Shown here in pieces: positions 1 to 6,386 of a stretch of DNA of 8,409 bases (its first letter is position 1; each line of letters opens with the position of its first letter). The notes below the pieces were generated by a model. That model saw nothing but the letters and a program-made list of their open reading frames with translations. It made no database searches and had not been told where the DNA came from. The translations under genes were made by a program, and so were the position numbers. The DNA is from Thermoplasmatota archaeon (GTDB taxonomy: Archaea; Thermoplasmatota; E2; DHVEG-1): contig JALHTX010000185.1 in the NCBI GenBank assembly GCA_022866015.1, positions 1 through 8,409 of the forward strand. Reading direction: 5' to 3'.

Positions 1-213
1 ATCTACACCAAGATCTTTGCATTTCTTAAGATCAATCTCTTCAGATAGACTCTGAAAATATCCAATAGAAATCGCAGGAGGGCTCCATGTATAAAATCTA
101 ACAGTAGGAGGAACCTTTCCCTCACTATTAGCAACAAGTACTGCTCTATCAATTGCCATGTTTTTTGCTGCAGAATTATTCTCTGTAATCAGATAACGCC
201 ATTTTTCTTTCAT
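1..213 (-). CDS. lplA: Lipoate-protein ligase, catalytic subunit (N-terminal 71 residues, cut by window edge)
   Basis: This is the first 71 codons of a biotin/lipoate-ligase-fold enzyme; the rest lies left of the window. Visible family hallmarks are the WRYLI opening, the NMAIDRAVL helix (residues 18-26) and the strand-turn segment RFYTWSPPAISIGYFQ (residues 39-54), which in this family helps form the lipoate/octanoate pocket. The catalytic lysine and the RRxxGGG-type motif would lie beyond the edge and cannot be checked. The ATG overlaps the stop of the upstream gene as ATGA, so translation is probably coupled. The partner upstream matches the separate C-terminal domain found in archaeal two-subunit ligases such as that of Thermoplasma acidophilum. 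The complex activates lipoate with ATP and attaches it to lipoyl domains. An octanoyltransferase (LipM-like) has a similar N-terminus, but the lplB neighbour favours ligase. Confidence 0.85.
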   Translation of the reverse strand, partial: MKEKWRYLITENNSAAKNMAIDRAVLVANSEGKVPPTVRFYTWSPPAISIGYFQSLSEEIDLKKCKDLGVD

Positions 214-578
214 TTTAAACACATCATTATACCAGTTACAAGACCTTCTACGTTAAGGCCAATAAATTCTATTTTATTTTCTATGATAACATTGCTAATT
301 TTATCCTTTAAAATTTTTCCATTTAAAGTGGTATTTACTAGTTTTTTTTCAAGAATTTCAATTGCTTCTTCAGGATAAACAAAAAAATCACCAGTAATAA
401 GCAAACCTAAAATCTTTTTATTTTTATCATTATAATCGAGAGAAATCCTAAGCAACTTACCATCAGGAATTTTATATACTGATTTAGCACATGTCGACAG
501 CATATTAAATACTGGTTTTTGAGTAATTTTTAGGTTTTTGCTTCTAGTATATAAATTTAGCTTGAGTTTTTGTGACAT
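210..578 (-). CDS. lplB: Lipoate-protein ligase, accessory subunit (separate C-terminal domain)
   Basis: A 123-residue protein whose second half carries the conserved core of the lipoate-ligase C-terminal domain: GKLLRISLDY (roughly residues 40-50) followed by ILGLLITGDFF and PEEAIEILEKKL. In bacteria this domain is fused to LplA; in Thermoplasma-type archaea it is a separate subunit needed for lipoate adenylation. It is longer than the roughly 90-residue T. acidophilum protein because of an N-terminal extension rich in Lys, Asn and Leu. I place the start at the ATG at 578, not the in-frame TTG at 590, because GAGGAG (583-588) sits four bases upstream of that ATG. The stop TGA overlaps the lplA ATG. 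A TATA-like TTTTATAA lies at 618-625, about 44 bases upstream of the start. Confidence 0.85.
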   Translation of the reverse strand: MSQKLKLNLYTRSKNLKITQKPVFNMLSTCAKSVYKIPDGKLLRISLDYNDKNKKILGLLITGDFFVYPEEAIEILEKKLVNTTLNGKILKDKISNVIIENKIEFIGLNVEGLVTGIMMCLK

Positions 579-617
579 GGTACTCCTCAACTTTTTTGAC
601 TGAAAACAACCTTAGGC

Positions 618-625
618 TTATAAAA
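618..625 (-). promoter_or_regulatory. TATA box of the lplB-lplA operon
   Basis: TTTTATAA on the minus strand, about 44 bases before the lplB ATG. With an archaeal TATA-to-start distance of about 25 bases, transcription would begin near 597, leaving a short leader that contains the GAGGAG ribosome site. Confidence 0.5.
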
Positions 626-679
626 TTTCGTGCATAGATCCATTTTTGTGAGAAATAAATACTAAAATCATTTTTATTA

Positions 680-856
680 ATGCTGTCGCTTAGCAACCAC
701 AAACCAAAAAGCCATAAAAAGAGGTGTGATATCATTAACCGACCTGAGATTAATGTCTTTAAAGGCCGTTTCCGTGAAATAAAAATACCTGATATTGAAA
801 AAATGTTAGATATAAAAAATAAACTAATGGGTATATCTATAGATAATACACAATAA
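680..856 (+). CDS. Possible small 58-residue protein, unknown function
   Basis: The only + strand reading frame between lplB and the thiazole synthase that looks protein-like: 58 residues from an ATG at 680 to TAA at 854-856. The N-terminal third is basic (KPKSHKKR near residues 8-15) and the rest resembles a folded or helical segment (FKGRFREIKIPDIEKMLD). There is no Shine-Dalgarno site; an AATAAATA stretch at 654-661 is about 22 bases upstream, compatible with a leaderless transcript. An in-frame stop at 656-658 prevents extension. I recognise no family. It could equally be the tail of a decayed gene. The motif CGCTTAGCA at 687-695 inside it recurs in the two upstream repeats at 6.1 and 7.1 kb. 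The remainder of 579-940 shows no other gene. Confidence 0.3.
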   Translation: MLSLSNHKPKSHKKRCDIINRPEINVFKGRFREIKIPDIEKMLDIKNKLMGISIDNTQ

Positions 857-940
857 TTTTACATATTATATTCATTTTTAAGATAACATCTTAAATTTTA
901 CATACTAAATTTGCCATTCTGATGCTTTACAGAACCTAAA

Positions 941-1759
941 TTAGTCAGTTTCTTCAACTTGAACCATCCCTTTAACGCCAGGTGTTCCCAAGCGTTTAGC
1001 AAGAATATCTGCAAGTTTTTTACCTGACAGCAGCATACCTCCAAAAATCGGACCCATTCTGTTTGCACCAAAAGCCGCGTTTGCAGCCATACCACAAACA
1101 TAAACATTAGGATAAATTTCTTTTGTATTTTCCACGACAGTTTTCTCACCGATTTCAGCATTCATTGATTTTTCTCCCATGATTTTTCCAGTTTTTGTAA
1201 ATAATTTACCATCTACTTTATTCTCAAGAATTTTTACAACTTCCAGTGAATGACCCGTTGCATCAACAACAAATTTTGATCTGATAGAAAGAGGATCTAC
1301 ATGAAGACCAGCAATATCAACAGAACTCCAGTTTATTACAACTCCACATACCCTTTCCTTATCCACCATCACATCTTCGACAGAAATACAATTGAATATT
1401 TTTACACCAGCTTTCACTGTTTTTGAACAAATTGTTGAAATAGCTTCAATTGAATCCGCAGTATAGTAACCATCATCATATTTTTCAATCTCAACTCCAA
1501 ATTTATCTAGAATCTTTTTACCTTCATCTCCCACAACGATTTCATTGAACATCATTCCGCCACCCCACATACCACCGCCTATCGAGAGTTTCCTTTCAAA
1601 AATAGAGACTTTGTATCCTTTTTTTGCTAAATAATATGCAGTTGTAAGACCAGCGGGCCCTGCACCAGCAATGACCACATCTTGGTTTAAGTTTTCGATA
1701 AATTTTTTGGTATATCTTTCGACAATTGCTCTCGTAATTATCTCATCTTTTAGAATCAT
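941..1759 (-). CDS. thi4: Thi4-family sulfide-dependent ADP-thiazole synthase / ribose-1,5-bisphosphate isomerase
   Basis: A complete 272-residue Rossmann-fold protein of the Thi4 family. The dinucleotide-binding AGAGPAG is at residues 31-37, the ribose-binding acidic end of strand 2 is E55 in IFERK, the glycine-rich GGGMWGGGMM is at 61-70, and the C-terminal GMAANAAFGANRMGPIFGGM is at 223-242. Yeast Thi4 donates sulfur from a Cys in HGTQCCMDP. Here the equivalent segment is AGLHVDP with His153, the arrangement of methanogen enzymes that use free sulfide with iron, NAD and glycine to make the thiamine thiazole. Archaeal relatives have also been named ribose-1,5-bisphosphate isomerase, so that label often appears for this sequence. 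A GGGG run about nine bases upstream of the ATG may serve as ribosome site. No TPP-riboswitch core was seen upstream. Its promoter element matches that of the neighbouring DUF4145-like gene. Confidence 0.9.
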   Translation of the reverse strand: MILKDEIITRAIVERYTKKFIENLNQDVVIAGAGPAGLTTAYYLAKKGYKVSIFERKLSIGGGMWGGGMMFNEIVVGDEGKKILDKFGVEIEKYDDGYYTADSIEAISTICSKTVKAGVKIFNCISVEDVMVDKERVCGVVINWSSVDIAGLHVDPLSIRSKFVVDATGHSLEVVKILENKVDGKLFTKTGKIMGEKSMNAEIGEKTVVENTKEIYPNVYVCGMAANAAFGANRMGPIFGGMLLSGKKLADILAKRLGTPGVKGMVQVEETD

Positions 1760-1796
1760 TTTGATTTACCCCATTTCTTAATATTCATAATGTTTA

Positions 1797-1815
1797 TTTC
1801 TTTAAAAAACCAACC
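1797..1815 (-). repeat. 19-base promoter-like element, copy 1 (upstream of thi4)
   Basis: TTTCTTTAAAAAACCAACC on the + strand, read as a GG-rich block followed by TTTTTTAAAG on the minus strand. It is identical over 19 bases to 2640-2658. Its TTTAAA core lies about 46 bases before the thi4 ATG, the distance seen for TATA boxes of other genes here, so it probably is a BRE/TATA element with unusually strict conservation. Confidence 0.6.
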
Positions 1816-1846
1816 TATACCTTTTCACTGTCATCACTAACGAGTG

Positions 1847-1866
1847 TAAAAAGACCTATAAAAAGA
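1847..1866 (-). terminator. T-rich termination region after the DUF4145-like gene
   Basis: On the minus strand two runs of five T (TCTTTTTATAG and TCTTTTTACAC) follow the stop codon within about 40 bases. Oligo-T without a strong hairpin is the usual archaeal intrinsic terminator. Confidence 0.4.
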
Positions 1867-1883
1867 TATTGAAATCAAGTAGT

Positions 1884-2609
1884 TCATTTAGTTAATAATT
1901 TTCCAAAAATTTCTTCGTATAAGTGCAAAGTATCAACGAGTAACTTTTTAGAGATAGGCATAACATTTTTACCGCCAAGGGCATCAGGAAATTGTTTAAT
2001 GATCTCCTCTGCCTCTTCTTTAGTAATCTTTATTTGATCCAATTCTGGTGCATCTCCATCAAACATCATATATTTCAAAGATCCCTCTGGACTCATTAAA
2101 TAATCGAGTTTCTTTAGGTTTAAACAATATTCAATTAAAAATTTCTTAGTATGCGAATTTTCAAGATACTTCTTTATAATTTTATCAGTGTTTCCATGTA
2201 CATGTATATTACCAAGTTTTCTTACTTCATTGATTGTTGATTCTATAATAGGCGTGGTTTTTTTGTTGTATTTTAAAATTAATTCTAGATCATATAGACC
2301 CAAATTAAGGATACTTTCAATTACGGATTTGTTTATATCTTCTTTTTTAGTTATGCTGATATATGTTTCAATTACTAAGTCTTTTAGTGCCATCTCACAA
2401 GCTGTTCGACAGAGTATAATTGCACTGGTATACATTCCAAAAACAAAATCACCAATAGCTTCATTTAAAAACAATTTTAATAATGGTGGTATATCCAAAG
2501 ATTTAACCTTTTTAATCTCTGGTTCAATTTGTACAAAATAAGGACATTTAGATATTACTTCCTGTCTTAAGTCCTCCCACGTCTTTGTACTATTTTTGTT
2601 TTTTTTCAA
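1884..2609 (-). CDS. DUF4145-like protein, unknown function
   Basis: A 241-residue soluble, mostly helical protein with no signal peptide. The central part matches the DUF4145 pattern: a helix with SAIILCRTACEMALKDLV, a variable region, then EVRKLGNIHVHG, the R-x-x-GN-x-x-HG signature of that domain. DUF4145 is a HEPN-like helical domain often found attached to or near nucleases, but this gene has no such partner beside it. I prefer the TTG at 2609 as start: GGGGAG (2618-2623) is eight bases upstream, while the in-frame GTG at 2660 would place the shared promoter element 2640-2658 inside the coding region and has no clear ribosome site. The longer form would add 17 residues (MVGFLKKMMICNWGENT). 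It stands alone between its own promoter and a T-rich terminator. Confidence 0.75.
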   Translation of the reverse strand: MKKNKNSTKTWEDLRQEVISKCPYFVQIEPEIKKVKSLDIPPLLKLFLNEAIGDFVFGMYTSAIILCRTACEMALKDLVIETYISITKKEDINKSVIESILNLGLYDLELILKYNKKTTPIIESTINEVRKLGNIHVHGNTDKIIKKYLENSHTKKFLIEYCLNLKKLDYLMSPEGSLKYMMFDGDAPELDQIKITKEEAEEIIKQFPDALGGKNVMPISKKLLVDTLHLYEEIFGKLLTK

Positions 2610-2639
2610 AGTATTTTCTCCCCAATTACATATCATCAT

Positions 2640-2658
2640 TTTCTTTAAAAAACCAACC
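2640..2658 (-). repeat. 19-base promoter-like element, copy 2 (upstream of DUF4145-like gene)
   Basis: Identical over 19 bases to 1797-1815. The TTTAAA core is about 38 bases before the TTG at 2609. This shared position supports the TTG as the true start and suggests that both genes answer to the same regulator or simply share a duplicated promoter. Confidence 0.6.
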
Positions 2659-2765
2659 ACTCAAAATTAAGTTATTTTTATTTCTAATTGAAAATATGGG
2701 TAACAAGTGTTCAATATCATACAAATTAATTTATAAAAATAAATAACCGATGATTTCATCTAATT

Positions 2766-2852
2766 TTATTTTTTAGGTTTTTCTTCTTCTTTTTTCAAGT
2801 CTGTAGTGTGTCTTCTAACTCTAGAATTACTATCATCTTCATGAATAATATA
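2766..2852 (-). pseudogene. Short open tail, perhaps a decayed HEAT-like gene end
   Basis: Downstream of the cupin, one minus frame stays open for 28 codons and reads like a C-terminus: HEDDSNSRVRRHTTDL followed by a Lys/Glu-rich tail. The DDSxSRVRRH pattern recalls the loop and second helix of HEAT repeats. There is no start codon and a stop lies directly upstream, so at best this is a remnant. The rest of 2661-2885 shows no gene. Confidence 0.15.
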
Positions 2853-2885
2853 TCAAATGATATTAGTATAATGAGATGATAGAAT

Positions 2886-3149
2886 TTATCCCATTTTATA
2901 ATGTTTTCTTACATCCTTATTAATCTTCCAATTACATTTCATACCTTTAGGTAAAATTACATAATCTCCTTCTTTGAAATGAAATTCTTTCCCCTCTTCA
3001 TTAGTTACAGTTACATCTCCCTCCATTACAAGGAATGTTTCTTTGGTATCATATTTCCATGGAAATTCTGATATTTCTTTCTCCCAGATAGGCCAGGATT
3101 CTGCTTCTTCTTTCTCCTCTTTTGATGGTTTTCTAATTATTGGTTTCAT
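2886..3149 (-). CDS. Small cupin-domain protein (DUF861/EutQ-like)
   Basis: An 87-residue single-domain cupin. It follows the small-cupin pattern: WPIWEKEISEFPWKYDTKETFLVMEGDVTVT in the first barrel half (about residues 19-49) and HFKEGDYVILPKGMKCNWKI in the second (about 57-76), ending in VRKHYKMG. The E37-containing first motif and the GD-x-V-x-LP-x-G second motif are intact, but the usual metal-binding histidines of motif 1 are absent, so metal binding is uncertain. Function in this subfamily is generally unassigned. No ribosome site precedes the ATG, and an AAATAAATAA box at 3171-3180 is centred about 27 bases upstream, so the mRNA is probably leaderless, unlike most genes here. Confidence 0.85.
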   Translation of the reverse strand: MKPIIRKPSKEEKEEAESWPIWEKEISEFPWKYDTKETFLVMEGDVTVTNEEGKEFHFKEGDYVILPKGMKCNWKINKDVRKHYKMG

Positions 3150-3170
3150 ACTATTTGTAAAAGAATGAAA

Positions 3171-3180
3171 TTATTTATTT
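3171..3180 (-). promoter_or_regulatory. TATA box of the cupin gene (leaderless spacing)
   Basis: AAATAAATAA on the minus strand, centred about 27 bases before the ATG at 3149. With normal archaeal spacing, transcription would start at or next to the start codon. The absence of a Shine-Dalgarno site agrees. Confidence 0.4.
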
Positions 3181-3251
3181 CTTACTAAGGAAAAAATCAA
3201 TTTTTACTAGTAAAAACCGCCTCAAATCCCTCTTCATCCCAAATTTAAACT

Positions 3252-3262
3252 AAAATAAAAAA
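3252..3262 (-). terminator. T-run after the beta-propeller gene
   Basis: On the minus strand TTTTTTATTTT follows the propeller stop codon by about 45 bases and precedes the cupin promoter. It is a plausible oligo-T archaeal terminator. Nothing else is seen in 3181-3305. Confidence 0.4.
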
Positions 3263-3305
3263 TATATTATAGTTAGAATTTGGTTTTTTTAGTTATAGTA
3301 TAGGT

Positions 3306-4889
3306 TTAGTATTTTTTTAAAAACAAGAATGGCCCTACTATAAAACCCTTCATTGTTTTCAAAACATTTTCTGCATTGTCAGATGTTAGTTGTATTGTAA
3401 TATCAATAAAACCTAAACCGAAGATAAACAAATCAGATTTTATGCTATTTTTAAAATTAAAAATGATTTCTTCATTACGGTAAAGATAATCTATTGTCTT
3501 ATTAATACTCAGATTGATATTATTACCTAAACCTCCTTTAATAGAAACATTACAATTAACATCAATTGCAGCACAACTATCAGCCTTATTTCTTACTACA
3601 ATATTTAAAGCCAAACCATCAGTAAATACATACCCAATCTCCAACTCAGGTGGTTCACCTATACAAAATATCTTCTTGTTGCCAGATATAATAATAATTT
3701 TCCCATCTGCAATAGCAGGTGAAGAATAATAAGCACCACACCTATTATCAATCCAAATTAAATCACCATTATTAGCATCAAGACAACACGTTCCAAATGG
3801 AACATAAGGATCAAAAGCTAATGAAAAGTATACCTTTCCATCTGCTACTGCTGGTGAAGATTGTACAGGGTAAGATGGTGGACTATATTTCCAAATTGTT
3901 TCACCTGTGGTTGCATTTAAACACCATACATTTTTATTCCATCCTATTGAACCTATGCATACTCTTCCATCTGCAATTGCAGGAGATGAAATCATTGGAT
4001 CTGCGGGTGGAGTATTTTCAAATGAATATGAAGGTTCAAAACTCCAGATTTTTTCACTAGTATCACCATTTAAACAAAATAACTCAAAAAAATTTGCGAT
4101 AAACACTTTATTATCACTTATAGCTGGAGAAGCTAACCAAGTATTTGTGTTATACTTCCATATTTCACTTCCATCTTTAGCATTAAGACAATAAACAATT
4201 CCATTAAGACCTCCAAAATAGAGTTTATCATTGACCAATGCAGGTGTAGACTCAATATTACCTTCAAAACGATAACGCCAAATTTCTTCACCATTGTCAA
4301 CATCTATACAAAAAATACAATCATCAGGTTTATGATAGGCATCGTATACATTGTTTATCCCCAAATAAATATTATCGTTGTAGATTACTGGGGAAGAATG
4401 TCCAGAAAAACCATAATCTGATAAAGATCTATTTGACCATATTAAACTTCCATTGTCAGGGTTAAAACAATGTAATCCAAAATGTCCGCCTTTATTACAT
4501 GAGAGAAATAATTTGTTTTCATATATTGCAGGTGATGATATATAGAAGTTAAAATAAATCCCTGTATTTTCCCAAACTTTTTCTCCACTATAAAGATCAA
4601 GACATAACAATGAATCTGAAGTGGTCATGAAAACTTTACCATTATAGATAATAGGAGACGAGTCAGTGAATTCATCTATTTGGTAAGTCCAACAAATGTT
4701 TGAATTATTTGGGGCTTTTGATGTTGAATAACCTGTATTTTGAGCATCATGATGAAAAGTAGGCCACCAATCAATATCATCATTATTTTCAATTTGATTA
4801 ATATTGTAGCTATCAAATGATAAAATAGTAGGTATTCCAGATAATGCAAGAAGTAGTATTATTCCTATAATTGGGATGGTTCTTTTCAC
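3306..4889 (-). CDS. Secreted PQQ-like eight-motif beta-propeller protein with C-terminal Ig-like domain
   Basis: A 527-residue exported protein. Residues 1-25 form a basic-then-hydrophobic signal or anchor. WWPTFHHDAQNTGYS (41-55) is the usual opening strand of PQQ-type propellers. Then come eight repeats of the form SSPAIADGKVY...CLDxxxGExIWxY spaced about 40-50 residues, the last one partial, so the N-terminal strand probably closes the ring. No PQQ-enzyme catalytic residues or quinone-ring Cys pair are evident; such proteins in archaea usually act outside the cell in binding or as scaffolds. From about residue 412 (EPPELEIGY) to the end is a separate beta-rich domain of an Ig/CARDB-like kind ending in KGFIVGPFLFLKKY. 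The start is GTG with GGGGGGAG (4894-4901) four bases upstream. Confidence 0.85.
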   Translation of the reverse strand: MKRTIPIIGIILLLALSGIPTILSFDSYNINQIENNDDIDWWPTFHHDAQNTGYSTSKAPNNSNICWTYQIDEFTDSSPIIYNGKVFMTTSDSLLCLDLYSGEKVWENTGIYFNFYISSPAIYENKLFLSCNKGGHFGLHCFNPDNGSLIWSNRSLSDYGFSGHSSPVIYNDNIYLGINNVYDAYHKPDDCIFCIDVDNGEEIWRYRFEGNIESTPALVNDKLYFGGLNGIVYCLNAKDGSEIWKYNTNTWLASPAISDNKVFIANFFELFCLNGDTSEKIWSFEPSYSFENTPPADPMISSPAIADGRVCIGSIGWNKNVWCLNATTGETIWKYSPPSYPVQSSPAVADGKVYFSLAFDPYVPFGTCCLDANNGDLIWIDNRCGAYYSSPAIADGKIIIISGNKKIFCIGEPPELEIGYVFTDGLALNIVVRNKADSCAAIDVNCNVSIKGGLGNNINLSINKTIDYLYRNEEIIFNFKNSIKSDLFIFGLGFIDITIQLTSDNAENVLKTMKGFIVGPFLFLKKY

Positions 4890-4930
4890 TTTACTCCCCC
4901 CAAATATAAAAATAATATATATTTAACAGA

Positions 4931-4936
4931 TTTAAA
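4931..4936 (-). promoter_or_regulatory. Candidate TATA box of the beta-propeller gene
   Basis: TTTAAA centred about 44 bases upstream of the GTG start, the same distance as in lplB and the cassette genes. An alternative AT-only stretch at 4909-4925 is closer and cannot be excluded. The remainder of 4902-5053 has no coding potential that I can see. Confidence 0.35.
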
Positions 4937-5053
4937 TGTTTCTTGGAGAAATCTTTTATGCAACAAATTTAAAAATAAACAGGATAAAAACAACAAATTG
5001 TTAAACCCACTTTATATCAACAGGAGAAAAAAAGATAGATATTTATTTTTCCT

Positions 5054-5069
5054 CTCAAAACTACAATTT
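5054..5069 (-). repeat. Post-stop element AAATTGTAGTTTTGAG, copy 1
   Basis: It lies 10 bases after the stop of the 316-residue nuclease gene. It continues as GAGAGGAAAAATAAAT, which resembles the ribosome site and start of the 34-residue zinc-ribbon gene, but no start codon follows. It therefore looks like a leader whose gene has been lost. Confidence 0.5.
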
Positions 5070-5079
5070 AATATTTTAT

Positions 5080-6030
5080 CTATTTTGATATAATTTTAAC
5101 TTCTGGATACTGTTTATTCATATTTTTGAGCCATTCTTCATAACGATACTGGCTCGCAGAGATGTTAAATAAAACGATAATCATGCCTTTTGGGTGGCTC
5201 TGGAGGTATCTTAAACATTTATCAGCAATTTTCTCTAATTCTCTATCCCCAGTTAGTCCTTTTACTTCTATTGCTATTCCATCAATTGTAATATCTGGTC
5301 TTGACGACAGACGATATTCCTCACTACCAATCTTTGCGTTTGGAAATTTACCTTTTAAATATCCTAAAAGTTGCATGTGGTAAGGTGATTCATTTTCATA
5401 GCTACCAGAAGGTTGAAATAATTTTATTGCCTCAACTACCTGTTTATAGAAATCTTTGATAGCACTCCCATCATTTTTTATCTCTCTGTTATCTTCTTTT
5501 ATCTTTAACTCTTCTATTTCGGCAAGAACATCTCGTATGTTTACATAGTTTCTTTTAGCAAAAGCAATAATGTTATCTAATGAAACATCATTTTTAATCG
5601 CATTAATATAATCATTATTAGTAGGTTTATCAACTAATTCTAGATGAATTCGATTTTCATGAGCCAGCTGTTTAATAAGTTTAGGTTCTAGTGTCATTAA
5701 AATTTTGTCTTTCCATCTTCTTTTTTGTATTGCTTTTCGTGTTGTATCGGTAACCGTTGTTACGCTTTTTTTAATTACTTGCCCAGTTTTAACAGCAAGT
5801 TTTTTAACAATAACTTTCAAACCTATTTTTGATTCACTTCCTTTTATTGGTTTTGTATTCTGTTTGATTAACTCTTGCGGAGGTTCATTGGAATGGCTAT
5901 TCTGAGGACTTGAAGTTTCTCGTTCCATATCTTGATGTTTTCTATAAAGTGCTTTCCCAAAAACATCATTAGAATATTTGTATTCCCCTTCAGTAATTGG
6001 TGTCTTGCAAATATAACAATAATATGGCAT
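5080..6030 (-). CDS. Zinc-knuckle, SAP-like and PD-(D/E)XK nuclease fusion protein
   Basis: A 316-residue cytoplasmic protein with several parts. Residues 1-35 hold a small zinc-binding segment, C5-x2-C8 ... H32, of LIM/treble-clef look; where a fourth Cys would be expected there is M35. Residues 36-108 are polar, then strongly basic. Residues 112-147 (LEPKLIKQLAHENRIHLELV and following) resemble a SAP-type DNA-binding helix pair, with another helix pair to about 178. Residues 195-316 form a restriction-endonuclease fold: acidic helix near E212/E214, SSRPD (D246), then IAIEVKG with E255 and K257, the PD-x(8)-ExK signature, and K271 in the next helix. This suggests a DNA-cleaving or DNA-repair enzyme, but no known family is recognised. 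AAGGAG (6036-6041) is five bases before the ATG. A near-copy of its upstream region stands before the 7.0 kb lipoprotein operon. Confidence 0.75.
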   Translation of the reverse strand: MPYYCYICKTPITEGEYKYSNDVFGKALYRKHQDMERETSSPQNSHSNEPPQELIKQNTKPIKGSESKIGLKVIVKKLAVKTGQVIKKSVTTVTDTTRKAIQKRRWKDKILMTLEPKLIKQLAHENRIHLELVDKPTNNDYINAIKNDVSLDNIIAFAKRNYVNIRDVLAEIEELKIKEDNREIKNDGSAIKDFYKQVVEAIKLFQPSGSYENESPYHMQLLGYLKGKFPNAKIGSEEYRLSSRPDITIDGIAIEVKGLTGDRELEKIADKCLRYLQSHPKGMIIVLFNISASQYRYEEWLKNMNKQYPEVKIISK

Positions 6031-6050
6031 TTTTACTCCTTGAACTGCAA

Positions 6051-6140
6051 TTTTAAAAACAACTATTTGTTTATAAACTTCTCCTTAATAATTGATAATT
6101 AAAATGCTTAGCAAGGGTGTTTTACTCCTGTAACATAGGG
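6051..6140. repeat. Upstream regulatory repeat, copy A (before the nuclease gene)
   Basis: About 90 bases that align with 7064-7154 with few differences and one or two one-base gaps. The block 6104-6125 differs from 7118-7139 at one base in 22. Contents in + order: an A-rich block, the palindromic GTTTATAAAC box, an AT-rich dyad region near 6084-6101, and TGCTTAGCA (an inverted repeat with a central T). The TATA box is about 43 bases before the nuclease ATG, so the repeat covers the promoter and 60 bases upstream of it. Confidence 0.7.
6070..6077 (-). promoter_or_regulatory. TATA box of the nuclease gene, possibly bidirectional
   Basis: TTTATAAA is palindromic. On the minus strand it is centred about 43 bases before the ATG at 6030; on the + strand it is about 30 bases before the ATG of a 9-codon micro-ORF at 6104. 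It could therefore drive divergent transcripts. Confidence 0.5.
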
Positions 6141-6176
6141 ATAACAGATAATAAATAGGGTTATAAGCTATTATCT
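6104..6176 (+). ncRNA. Candidate divergent small RNA or micro-ORF, copy A
   Basis: On the + strand, a TATA box at 6070-6077 is followed about 30 bases later by ATG and a 9-codon frame MLSKGVLLL (6104-6133, stop TAA). A perfect 8-base-pair stem follows, AGATAATA (6146-6153) with TATTATCT (6169-6176), whose 15-base loop contains TAGGGTTATAAG. The equivalent region at 7118-7231 has the same order, a 9-codon frame with one amino-acid change and a loop with TAGGGTTTCTAAG on a different stem. No T-run directly follows the stem here, so the end is unclear. Transcription is inference. Confidence 0.3.
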
Positions 6177-6232
6177 CTCTATATTCAACAGAAGAAATTA
6201 TTTCACTGCTTCAAATAATTTATTTTGGAGTT

Positions 6233-6364
6233 CTATTTTTGCTTTTTCTTTGATTCTTCTTCCAAGGATACAAATCCTGTTTTAAACAATATTGCAATTA
6301 TTAGTATGATGACTTTCAAAAGAAGAACTAGAGTTGTTAAAGCAATTAAGAATCTAATAAACAG
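6233..6364 (-). CDS. Possible 43-residue single-pass membrane peptide
   Basis: One minus frame stays open for 43 codons right after the 69-residue zinc protein (gap 21 bases). It reads as a long hydrophobic helix (FLIALTTLVLLLKVIILIIA, about residues 5-24) with one Lys in the middle, then a charged tail EEESKKKQK. The composition is that of a real membrane peptide, but there is no ATG, GTG or well-placed TTG. CTG at 6364 is the first possible start, and an in-frame stop lies two codons upstream of it. It could be a genuine fourth gene of the operon with a rare start, or the end of a truncated gene. Outside it, 6177-6371 shows nothing else. Confidence 0.3.
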   Translation of the reverse strand: MFIRFLIALTTLVLLLKVIILIIAILFKTGFVSLEEESKKKQK

Positions 6365-6371
6365 ATTTTAA

Positions 6372-6386
6372 CTCAAACTACAATTT
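6372..6386 (-). repeat. Post-stop element AAATTGTAGTTTGAG, copy 3
   Basis: It begins on the last base of the TAA of the 69-residue gene and differs by a base or two from the copies at 5054-5069 and 6720-6734. It has no strong GGAGG after it, unlike copy 2. Confidence 0.5.

Noticed and set aside
898..1161. Alternative minus frame inside thi4
   Set aside because: The thi4 frame carries every family motif in this stretch; the other frame has no recognisable domain and overlaps it fully.
1760..1880. Possible TPP riboswitch upstream of thi4
   Set aside because: The conserved CTGAGA and CTGATCTGG-type cores are absent on the minus strand, and the shared 19-base promoter element leaves too little leader.
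2188..2541. Long + strand frame opposite the DUF4145-like gene
   Set aside because: It has no start signal and is hydrophobic only because it is antisense to charged helices; the minus frame has the domain signature.
3514..4194. Open frames on the + strand opposite the beta-propeller gene
   Set aside because: They are antisense to the repeated blades, lack ribosome sites, and their content follows from the repetitive coding on the minus strand.
4986..5020. Third copy of the 90-base upstream repeat
   Set aside because: Only AAAAACAAC and a few following bases match; no TATA box or GCTTAGCA block is present.
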